A stretch of DNA of 64,000 nucleotides from Rhodospirillaceae bacterium UBA1479. Its GTDB lineage: Bacteria; Pseudomonadota; Alphaproteobacteria; Rhodospirillales; Casp-alpha2. This document shows positions 7,867 to 14,948 of the stretch, one piece after another (the stretch's first letter is position 1; every line of letters starts with the position of its first letter). The stretch spans positions 32,026-96,025 of the forward strand of contig DCRZ01000009.1 in NCBI GenBank assembly GCA_002325375.1, written 5' to 3'. The translations under genes and the position numbers were made by a program. The notes beneath the pieces were generated by a model. It was not told the origin of the DNA and ran no database searches. It saw only the letters and a list, made by a program, of their open reading frames with translations.

Positions 7867-10800
7867 CTATTTCTGCCGGTAGACCTCGGTCCCGGGCCCT
7901 AGGTGCCAGACCTTGCCGCCGCCGAGGGCAACCGCCGTGCCGTCGCGGCCGGTGTTCCGCCAGGCGTTGCTCGTCATGTCGAAGACTTGCACCTTGCCCG
8001 TCCCGTCCACCACCACCGGGGCACCGAAAGCGTCGACGGCGATGTCGCGCGCCGAACCGGTGAAGGGCTGCCACTTGCCGTTGACCAGGGCGAAGATCTG
8101 ACCGGCCGCGTTGGTCAGCCAGGGATTGCCGTCGGCATCCACGGTGATGCGCGTCCCCCAGGCCGACTGATCGCGAAGCCATTGCTTGCCGGTCCAGCGG
8201 TAGACGGCGAAGTTCCCCTGCTTGGTGGGTTCTGCAAGCGCCCACACCCCCTTGGCGCTGGCGCCCACATCGGCTGCCTTCATGATCTTGCCACCGGCCA
8301 GCACCGGCCGGTCAGCCCAGTTGGCGCCGGCCCGCTCGAAGGCGATGCCCCCGTCGTTGACCAGCCAAGGGGCGGTGCCGGCGATGGCGATGCGAACGGC
8401 GCCGCCCGGCACGGATTTCCAATCCCGGTCCTTCGGTCCGCGGAAGTAAATCCCGCGCCCGCCGGGCACCTTGTTGTCGCCGATCACCCAGACGGTCCCG
8501 TCGGTGGCGAGGGCGATGTCGTGGGCACGGCCGGGGATTTGTTCCCACTGCAAGGGGCCGCTCTGCGGCAGCACATTCCCGATGATTACGCCGTCCAGCT
8601 GGATGACCATCGTCGGAGTGCCTGCTGTATTTGTCTTGTCCTTCTTCATGCCCAGGGCGTCCTCGGCGATGGCAGCCATTTCCTGCGCCGCCTTGCCAGT
8701 GGGCTTGCGCTTGCCCGAGGTCGCCAAGCTCCAGTAGCCCGTGATGTTGCCGTAGCCCGCATCGTTGTCGATCATGCGCCAGAACTCGGGCAGCCGCTGG
8801 GCGGCGGCGATGGAGGTCAACAGTTTCGGCCGCGCCTCGGCGATGGCGATTGCCTTCTCGATCTCGGCGGTCACGATCTCGGTGGCGATGGTGATGATGA
8901 TCGTCGGACCGATCGACGACAGGGCCTTCATGACCGAGGCCAGTTTCTGCAGGGACTTGGCGGCCGCCTTGATGCCTTCCTTGGCGACCTGCTTGCCGAT
9001 CTCGGTGCCGAACTTCTCGATCGCCTCCTCGGTGATCTTCAGGGTCGCCTTCTCAAGTGCGCGGTCGAGCGACTTCTTGGCGAAGGGGAAGATCGCCTTG
9101 TGGATCGCGGGATTGGAGATGGCGGCGGCATAGCCGGCGCCCATGGCCGCGCCGGCGCCCAGCCCGACGAACACGCCGGCATGGACGACCTCGTAGAAGT
9201 CCGGCGGGGTGGAGCCGGTGTCGATGAGCGTCATCATGGACGGCTGCTTGGCCGTGTCGCGCGAACGGAAATACTGGCCGGCCGCGGCCCAGGCGTCATA
9301 GGCGGCGAGGGCGTCCTTGGCCAGGTATGTCTGTCGGTCTCGGTAATACTTGGCGAAATTGTTGACCAGGGCGCGCTGCGCCGGGGTCGCCTTCGCTGGC
9401 GCCTCGATGGCCGCCATCAGGGCGGCCTGCGCCACGGAAACCAGGATCGGGCTGGATTCCGGCTCGTCGCGGATTTCCTCCCAGAAGGATTTGCGCGCGC
9501 TGTCCAGGGATTGCTTGCTCTCCTTGGCGATGGCCTCGATGGCGGCCTCCACGCCCTTGCGGTCGCGCAGGATTTCCAGGACCACGTCCTCGGCGCCACC
9601 AATACCGAACAGGCCCGGCTCCGGGTAGGGTGCTGTGTACCATTCAAAGCCGGTTCCCGCGCAGGCGGCGTTGGTCCTGACGTCGTAGACCGAGCGCTTG
9701 AAGCCATGCGGGCAGGACCAGCAGGTCCCGCTCTGCGTCGCCTTGGCCCCTTGGGCGGCCAGCTTGCGCGATTGCAGGTTGCGCAGGTCGGCATCCGAGA
9801 CGCCGATGAAGTCGAAGTGCTGGCCGGCCTGGCAGGTCAGGGCCGCCTTCTTTTCGGCCTTTCGGAAGACGAACCCGCCGCCCTTCTCGCAGGCTTGGTT
9901 GCCGTCGACGGGGAACACGGTACGGTCCCAGGCCTGTGGGCACTTCCAGCAGCCGCCGCCGGTATCCACGTTCTGCGCACCCTGGATTTTGGCGTCCAGG
10001 ATCTCACCGGGCTGGCATTCGCCGCGGGTGACCACCGTGGCGCGCGACTGCTGCTCGCCCACCGCGCGCGAACAGGCCCGGTCGTCCCACGCGGGGTGGC
10101 CGGTGCGGCTGAAACCGTTCGGGCAGGTATAGCAATCCCCGTTGGGATCTCCGAACTGGCCCTTTGGGCAGGGGCTGAAGATGGTCCAATTGCCGTGGTG
10201 GATGGTGCGGGCGAAATCCTCGCGGGCCGGGATGAAGCAGGCGTTGCCGGCCTCGATATGCGCGGCCGACCGCCGGTATCCGGCGGGGCAACTCCAGCAT
10301 TCGCCGCCGCGGATCGGATCGAAGAACGACCCCGCCGGGCAGCGCGGGCCGCGATATTGGGCCGGGCCGAAGTCGCCGCGGACGTTCTTGTCGGGCTTGG
10401 CGCAAGCGCGGTCGGTGTCGACGGCGGCGGCGCTCCGATCATACCCGGCCGGGCAGGTCCAGCATTCCCATTTGCCGATATCGAAGAAGGACCCGGCGGG
10501 GCAGGTACCCAGGGCGGCGCCTTCGTAGGTGGCGCCCTTGGAACCGCAGGGCTGTTGCGGCTGGCCGTTGACCACGCCGCCGCAGACGGGGCCGGAGGCC
10601 CTGGGTGCCTTCGATTTGTCGAGGATGATGACCTGGGCGGCGGCGGGTGGCGCGGCATACGCGACGGCGGCCACGATCACCAGCGTCAACACCGGCACGG
10701 CCAAAAGAGCCCGCATCGTGCGTGGCGCAACGCCGCCAAGCGCTGCGCCATGCGTGAACCCATGGCGCAGCGAGGCCAGTAGCATGCAGAGACCCACCAT
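7867..10800 (-). CDS. Exported protein with five four-Cys repeats, helical core and C-terminal tectonin-like propeller
   Basis: Protein of 977 residues. A hydrophobic export signal lies at about 29-56 (MRALLAVPVLTLVIVAA..AAAQ) after an extra N-terminal stretch; the ATG at 10800 is kept because GAAGGAGAAG precedes it. Residues about 70-410 contain five repeats with the pattern C-P-A-G-x-F-x-D...C-[WY]-x-C-P-x-[GA]-[YFW]-x-R...C, four cysteines each. About 420-720 is helical, with two glycine/alanine-rich hydrophobic stretches. About 740-977 has repeating W-x-x-I/V-P-G...A-x-D-I-A-x..DG-x-x-W-V units typical of tectonin/TECPR beta-propellers, which bind sugars or LPS in known proteins. No family covers the whole chain. 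An AraC regulator is divergent from it. Confidence 0.8.
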   Translation of the reverse strand: MVGLCMLLASLRHGFTHGAALGGVAPRTMRALLAVPVLTLVIVAAVAYAAPPAAAQVIILDKSKAPRASGPVCGGVVNGQPQQPCGSKGATYEGAALGTCPAGSFFDIGKWECWTCPAGYDRSAAAVDTDRACAKPDKNVRGDFGPAQYRGPRCPAGSFFDPIRGGECWSCPAGYRRSAAHIEAGNACFIPAREDFARTIHHGNWTIFSPCPKGQFGDPNGDCYTCPNGFSRTGHPAWDDRACSRAVGEQQSRATVVTRGECQPGEILDAKIQGAQNVDTGGGCWKCPQAWDRTVFPVDGNQACEKGGGFVFRKAEKKAALTCQAGQHFDFIGVSDADLRNLQSRKLAAQGAKATQSGTCWSCPHGFKRSVYDVRTNAACAGTGFEWYTAPYPEPGLFGIGGAEDVVLEILRDRKGVEAAIEAIAKESKQSLDSARKSFWEEIRDEPESSPILVSVAQAALMAAIEAPAKATPAQRALVNNFAKYYRDRQTYLAKDALAAYDAWAAAGQYFRSRDTAKQPSMMTLIDTGSTPPDFYEVVHAGVFVGLGAGAAMGAGYAAAISNPAIHKAIFPFAKKSLDRALEKATLKITEEAIEKFGTEIGKQVAKEGIKAAAKSLQKLASVMKALSSIGPTIIITIATEIVTAEIEKAIAIAEARPKLLTSIAAAQRLPEFWRMIDNDAGYGNITGYWSLATSGKRKPTGKAAQEMAAIAEDALGMKKDKTNTAGTPTMVIQLDGVIIGNVLPQSGPLQWEQIPGRAHDIALATDGTVWVIGDNKVPGGRGIYFRGPKDRDWKSVPGGAVRIAIAGTAPWLVNDGGIAFERAGANWADRPVLAGGKIMKAADVGASAKGVWALAEPTKQGNFAVYRWTGKQWLRDQSAWGTRITVDADGNPWLTNAAGQIFALVNGKWQPFTGSARDIAVDAFGAPVVVDGTGKVQVFDMTSNAWRNTGRDGTAVALGGGKVWHLGPGTEVYRQK

Positions 10801-11130
10801 AATCTTCTCCTTCGTCTCCAGTACCCGTTCCTGGGTGTGGAAACCCTTCCCTCGTCAAGAACTGCCGCGCAGGTCGAATTTCACCCGCGCGGGTTCGGCT
10901 CTTCCCGCCGTCTGATCGCGGCGATTTGAATTACATTATTCATTGCTTATTCATGGTGCCGAGGGTCAAGCAAACCGTTATATGGATGACCGCAGTGCTA
11001 TGTAAAATCGTCCAAAAATCTCAATATCATGTATTAGTTGTGGTGCTGGGGCATGGTATTCCGATATTTTCAGCATGATCGCCGTCTTCTGGATCGGGGC
11101 ATTGCACAGGGAGAGCGGAGTTCAACTGCC
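10801..11130. promoter_or_regulatory. Divergent AT-rich intergenic region (Cys-repeat gene / AraC gene)
   Basis: About 330 bp without a convincing gene. The strong RBS of the minus-strand gene lies at 10803-10815. Positions 10930-11040 are AT-rich (runs such as TTACATTATTCATTGCTTATT) and probably hold both promoters. I see no clear dyad operator or terminator. Confidence 0.4.
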
Positions 11131-12087
11131 ATGTCGAATAATGTCGAATGGCTTCTGCAGGAAGCGACCGGTGACCGCAGTCTTCACGTCGAAAAACGCA
11201 TGATGATCGACGACGGCAATTGGACGGCGGAAATCGAACGGCTGGAAATCGGCCCCGGGCTTCGGGTGTTTCTTGCGACGGCGGATGTGCACAAGGATCT
11301 CACCGTGCAACCGGCCGACGGCGAGGCCGACATTTGGCTGAACAGCGATGTCGCGGTTTCGGGGCGCGTCGATATCCATCTGAGTGATGGACCCAAGACC
11401 CATGTCGGTCCCGACCACGCGATCCTGTTTCGTCCGCTGGTTCGTGTCGTCGATTATCACCTGGCGGCGGGCCAGCAGATTAAGATGGCGGGTTACGGCC
11501 TGCATATCGACCGGGTTATCCGCCTGTTCGACGGAGATGTGCCTGACGAATTGCTGCCGCTCGTTGAGCCCACCATCGGCGAAAGCCGAATCTTCGGCAT
11601 GAAGAGAACGCGCCAGCTCCGCAATCTGGCGCAGAATCTATTCGCCCCGGGCCTGAACGGTCCGCTGCGAACCTTGTTCATGGAGGGCACGATCCTTCAA
11701 CTTCTGGCCGCGCAGGCCGCGGGCCGTCCGCGCAACCGTATATCGGGGGAGTTGTCGAAACCCGAGCGCGACAGCGTCCGCGCCGCGCGGGATCTTTTGC
11801 TCGCGGACATGCGGAATCCGCCAAGCCTGGGCGAGCTTGCCAGCGCCGTGGGGCTGACGGAAAAGCGGTTGAATGCGGGATTCCGCAAGATCTTCGGCGC
11901 GACGGCCTTCGAAGTTCTGCGAAACCACCGCCTTGCGCATGCGCGCATCGCGTTGAGCACGGAGTCCACCCCGATGAAGGTCATTGCCTACCGGGTCGGC
12001 TACAACCACGTTACCAACTTCATCAACGCCTATACCGCGCGCTATGGAGACCCGCCGGGCCGCCACACCCGGCATGAAAAGCTTTAG
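11131..12087 (+). CDS. AraC-family transcriptional regulator (PchR-like)
   Basis: Regulator of about 318 residues. The C-terminal 100 residues carry the double HTH (LGELASAVGLTEKRLNAGFRKIFG and the second motif AYRVGYNHVTNFINAYTARYGDPPGRH). The first HTH resembles that of PchR-type siderophore regulators (A-x-x-V-G-[LM]-x-x-x-x-L-x-x-x-F). The ATG at 11131 was chosen because GGGAGAGCGGAG lies upstream; an upstream extension to 11038 lacks such a site. The N-terminal domain has no recognised ligand motif. It is divergent from the Cys-repeat/tectonin gene, and a siderophore or metal ligand is possible by family analogy only. Confidence 0.87.
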   Translation: MSNNVEWLLQEATGDRSLHVEKRMMIDDGNWTAEIERLEIGPGLRVFLATADVHKDLTVQPADGEADIWLNSDVAVSGRVDIHLSDGPKTHVGPDHAILFRPLVRVVDYHLAAGQQIKMAGYGLHIDRVIRLFDGDVPDELLPLVEPTIGESRIFGMKRTRQLRNLAQNLFAPGLNGPLRTLFMEGTILQLLAAQAAGRPRNRISGELSKPERDSVRAARDLLLADMRNPPSLGELASAVGLTEKRLNAGFRKIFGATAFEVLRNHRLAHARIALSTESTPMKVIAYRVGYNHVTNFINAYTARYGDPPGRHTRHEKL

Positions 12088-12260
12088 GCGGGCGTACACC
12101 AGCGGGGGCGAATTTCTCGAACGTCGGGCCCATCGACAACCCGTGTGCCCTGGGAACAGGCGCCGCCGTGTCCGCACCGTTGGCCGACATGGATTGCCTG
12201 CCGACGGGGAGCGCCACCGATTGTGTTTTCCTGGCTGATGTTGCAAAATTTCCGGCATCC

Positions 12261-12281
12261 GTTCCGGGCCCATCCCGGAAC
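12261..12281 (+). promoter_or_regulatory. Leader hairpin directly upstream of the molybdate transporter RBS
   Basis: GTTCCGGG (12261-12268) pairs perfectly with CCCGGAAC (12274-12281) over a 5-nt loop, and the GGGAGG ribosome site begins 4 nt later. The gap from 12088 is about 200 bp, long enough for a structured leader. No match to the known molybdenum-cofactor riboswitch consensus could be confirmed by eye. Confidence 0.4.
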
Positions 12282-12293
12282 GCCGGGAGGATC

Positions 12294-13445
12294 ATGACCC
12301 AGACGACGGCAAAAAAGGCGGCCGGTTGGCTTGGCGAAGTGTCGGGTGCGGTCGCCGATTTCGGCACCTTCCTGCCGCTGGTCATCGGCGTGCTGGCCGT
12401 GCGCGGTTTCGACGGCACGGGCGTGCTGACCGGCTTCGGCCTGTTCGCCCTGGCCGTGGCCCTGGTCTACCGCCGGCCCATTCCCATTCAGCCCATGAAG
12501 GCCGTGGCGGCGCTGATCATCGTCGGCGCCGTGACCCCGGCCGAGGCCATGGCGAGCGGCCTGATCATTGGCGGCGTGCTGGTGGTTCTGGCCGTGACGG
12601 GCATCATCACGCGCATCGCGCGGCTGGTGCCGGGATCGGTCATCATGGGGGTGCAATTGGGGGTCGGGGCGCAGCTGGCGCTGCTCGGCTTCCAGCATAT
12701 GTGGGACGAGCCCCTGTTCGGCGGCGCGGCGCTGGCTCTGTTGTTGCTGCTGTTCCTGACTCCCTACCGGCATCTGGGCTCGCTGGTCGTCGTGGTGACG
12801 GCGGCGGCGGCGTTTCTGATGACCGGGGGTGGCGGCTTTGCGGTGACCGGACCCGGGCTGCATCTTCCGGCGCTGTCTTTCCCCACCATCGCGGATTTCC
12901 AGGCGGCGCTGACCACCACGGCCCTGCCGCAACTGGCGTTGACCCTGTCCAATGCGGTTCTCGCGACCTCGGCCATCGCCGCCGAATATTTCCCCGATGA
13001 CGCCCGGGAACGCACCAGCCCCCGGCGTTTGGCCCTGTCGACGGGTGTTCTGAATGTCGTGCTGGCGCCGTTCGGCGCCCTGCCCATGTGCCACGGGTCG
13101 GGCGGGCTGATCGCGCAATACCGCTTCGGGGCGCGGACCTGGGTGGCGCCTGCCCTGTTCGGGTTGTTCTGTCTGGCGCTCGGCATCGGGTTCGGGCCGC
13201 AGGCCCGCGATGTGCTGATGCTGGTGCCGGTCGGGGCCGTGGGCGCGATCCTGGCCGTGGCGGGGAGCGAGATGGCCGTCAGCCGCAAAATCCTGGGCGT
13301 CAAGCCGAGCTGCCGCGCGGTCATCGTACTGACCGGCGTGGTCTGCGTCGGCGTCAACATGGCTGCGGGCCTGGCCGTCGGCCTGGCGGCGGAAGCCCTG
13401 CGCAGCGCCTACTACCGCCGCCGCGGCGAAACCTCGGGCACTTGA
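12294..13445 (+). CDS. Putative sulfate/molybdate permease (MOT1/SulP-related)
   Basis: Polytopic inner-membrane protein of 383 residues with about 10-12 hydrophobic segments. Motifs typical of the MOT1 branch of SulP-like permeases are seen: GAVADFGTFLPLVIG near the N-terminus, PIPIQPMKAVAA, and ALPMCHGSGGLIAQYRFG. Plant and bacterial relatives import molybdate. The ATG at 12294 follows GGGAGG; the frame is open further upstream but has no ribosome site. It lies next to an orphan ModA-like binding protein and a relic of a Mop domain, which supports molybdate as substrate. A second full molybdate ABC system lies at 44-47 kb. Confidence 0.85.
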   Translation: MTQTTAKKAAGWLGEVSGAVADFGTFLPLVIGVLAVRGFDGTGVLTGFGLFALAVALVYRRPIPIQPMKAVAALIIVGAVTPAEAMASGLIIGGVLVVLAVTGIITRIARLVPGSVIMGVQLGVGAQLALLGFQHMWDEPLFGGAALALLLLLFLTPYRHLGSLVVVVTAAAAFLMTGGGGFAVTGPGLHLPALSFPTIADFQAALTTTALPQLALTLSNAVLATSAIAAEYFPDDARERTSPRRLALSTGVLNVVLAPFGALPMCHGSGGLIAQYRFGARTWVAPALFGLFCLALGIGFGPQARDVLMLVPVGAVGAILAVAGSEMAVSRKILGVKPSCRAVIVLTGVVCVGVNMAAGLAVGLAAEALRSAYYRRRGETSGT

Positions 13446-13542
13446 ACGCCGAGACCCCCAACATCACATCCGACGCCTTGATGATGACCGTCACTTCCTT
13501 GCCGGCGGCGAGGCCCCGGCTCCTGACCTGTCTCCGGGGCAT
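13446..13542 (-). pseudogene. Relic of a molybdopterin/oxyanion-binding Mop (TOBE) domain
   Basis: Read on the minus strand from 13542, the first 33 codons contain GLAAGKEVTVIIKASDVMLG, which closely follows the C-terminal half of Mop domains (consensus G-L-A-x-G-K-x-V-x-x-x-I-K-A-S-x-V-[ML]-L). The N-terminal half is absent: an in-frame stop codon sits just before the ATG. The C-terminus lacks the normal stop and runs on into antisense of the permease gene. It therefore looks like the tail of a deleted mop/modE/modC-type gene, stranded between two molybdate genes. Confidence 0.6.
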
Positions 13543-13561
13543 TTACAGGCTTTCATAAAAC

Positions 13562-13575
13562 TGCATAATTATGCA
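13562..13575. promoter_or_regulatory. Perfect 14-bp palindrome upstream of ModA-like gene
   Basis: TGCATAATTATGCA is a perfect palindrome, 51 nt before the ModA-like start, in an AT-rich stretch. Its core CATAATTATG recurs at 23460-23469 upstream of a TonB receptor. A dimeric regulator site is likely; which protein binds is unknown. Confidence 0.45.
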
Positions 13576-13625
13576 AATATTACGGAATGAAAAATGCCGG
13601 ATTATCGGGTCGGAGGATCAAGCCC

Positions 13626-14414
13626 ATGCGAATCGCCGTTTTTGTTGCCTGCCTGCTGATGTCCGGAGGGGCCATGGCCGACACTGTGAAACTCCATGCG
13701 GCGGGCAGCCTGAAGGCCGCCCTCACGCAGGTCGTCCGTGATTTCGAGGCGGCCGCGGGCCATAAGGTCGAAACGGCGTTCGGGCCGTCGGGCCTGCTGC
13801 GTCAGCGCATCGAAAAGGGTGAGTCGGCCGAAGTCTTCGCCTCGGCCAACATGACGCATCCAAAAACTTTGGAAAAGGCGGGCAAGGCGGGACCCGTGCG
13901 CATGTTCGCGCGCAACAAGCTTTGCGCCATCGTTCAGTCCGGCGTGACGGTGTCGACGGACACGCTTCTGGATGTGTTGCTCGACCCCAAGGTCACCGTC
14001 GGCACCTCGACGCCCAAGGCCGATCCCTCGGGCGACTATGCCTGGCGGTTGTTCGCCAAGGCGGACAAGGTTTCGCCGGGGGCGGAAAAGGCGCTCGACG
14101 CCAAAGCGGTGAAGCTGACCGGCGGGCCGACCTCGCAAAAGGCGCCCAAGGGCCGCAACCAATATGGCTGGGTCATGGAAAACAGGCGTGCCGACGTGTT
14201 CCTGACCTATTGCACCAACGCGGTGCTGGCGAAGAAAGAGGTCCCGGGCCTGCAGATCGTCGCCGTGCCGGATGCCCTTTCCGTCGGCGCCGATTACGGC
14301 ATCACCCTGATTGCGGGCGCGTCCGAGGCGGCGGCGCTGCTTGCCGATTTTATTCTGGGTCCCGACGGCCAGAAGGTGCTGGCCCGCTTTGGGTTTGACG
14401 CCCCGGAAAAGTAA
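13626..14414 (+). CDS. ModA-like periplasmic oxyanion-binding protein (orphan)
   Basis: Exported substrate-binding protein of 262 residues. The signal peptide is MRIAVFVACLLMSGGAMA. The mature protein begins DTVKLHAAGSLKAALTQV, the ModA-like fold whose first Ser binds molybdate, and continues with FGPSGLLRQRIEKGE and a central YGWVMENRRADV. No ABC permease or ATPase is adjacent, so it may work with the neighbouring MOT1-type permease, serve the modBC genes 31 kb away, or bind a different oxyanion. The ATG at 13626 was chosen for the upstream GGAGG and the signal peptide; 13587 is an in-frame alternative without these. Confidence 0.85.
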   Translation: MRIAVFVACLLMSGGAMADTVKLHAAGSLKAALTQVVRDFEAAAGHKVETAFGPSGLLRQRIEKGESAEVFASANMTHPKTLEKAGKAGPVRMFARNKLCAIVQSGVTVSTDTLLDVLLDPKVTVGTSTPKADPSGDYAWRLFAKADKVSPGAEKALDAKAVKLTGGPTSQKAPKGRNQYGWVMENRRADVFLTYCTNAVLAKKEVPGLQIVAVPDALSVGADYGITLIAGASEAAALLADFILGPDGQKVLARFGFDAPEK

Positions 14415-14948
14415 GGCCGGGGTGCGGACCGAAGGAATCGCCCGGACGGGCCCGATACGGGTAAGCTCAGAAAACCGCCGGAAACCCGACGCAGGTGTTT
14501 TCTGCAAGCGCTTACTATCCGGTTTGCGTAATCGATATCCGATTTACGCGGCAAAAACCGATGTGCTGCCTATTCACGCTTTCGATCCCCGACTTTCTAT
14601 CGCTTAATCCAAGGTGGAAAGAACAATGTCAGGGGTAAATGGGCGCGCGGCCATGTCATGCTGGCCCTGTAGCATAATTTAGCGCTTGATCATAAAGCAG
14701 TACGCTTGGTCTTGGCCGTCAGGCCGTGTAGCAGTATTTCGCCGGTTTTTCACAGGAATACATTGTCTTCGTATTCACGCGGTAGGCGGGAAGTTACGGC
14801 GGATGGTCGCGGTGCAGGGGAAAAGTGGATGACTTTTAGTAATCTTGTGTCCCTTTTTCTCTAAATAATATACGCGCTTTGTGAGCAATTGCTGAGTAAT
14901 CGGGGTTATGGAGAAGATGGCCTGCAACAGGCCGCAGTGGGGGTAATA
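14415..14948. other. Long intergenic region before the secretin gene
   Basis: About 530 bp with no recognised gene. It contains an 18-codon frame with a good ribosome site (14626-14682, listed separately), a short GGCC-GTCA-GGCC hairpin near 14717, and an AT-rich promoter-like stretch at 14855-14880 upstream of the secretin gene. The drop in GC relative to flanking genes suggests control DNA or a decayed gene. Confidence 0.4.
14626..14682 (+). CDS. Possible 18-residue peptide with a CWPC motif
   Basis: ATG at 14626 follows AAGGTGG with 8 nt spacing, and the frame encodes MSGVNGRAAMSCWPCSII before TAG. It could be a leader peptide, a small membrane or redox-active peptide (two Cys separated by Trp-Pro), or chance. 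Nothing else supports translation. Confidence 0.2.
   Translation: MSGVNGRAAMSCWPCSII

Noticed and set aside
7903..10782. Open frame of about 959 codons on the plus strand opposite the Cys-repeat/tectonin gene
   Set aside because: It has no ribosome site and its Gly/Ala/Arg/Asp-rich product has no domain. High GC makes the complement of a real gene open; the minus-strand protein has clear repeats and a signal.
12088..12293. Molybdenum-cofactor riboswitch upstream of the MOT1-type permease
   Set aside because: A leader hairpin exists but I could not find the known riboswitch consensus by eye, so only the hairpin is listed.
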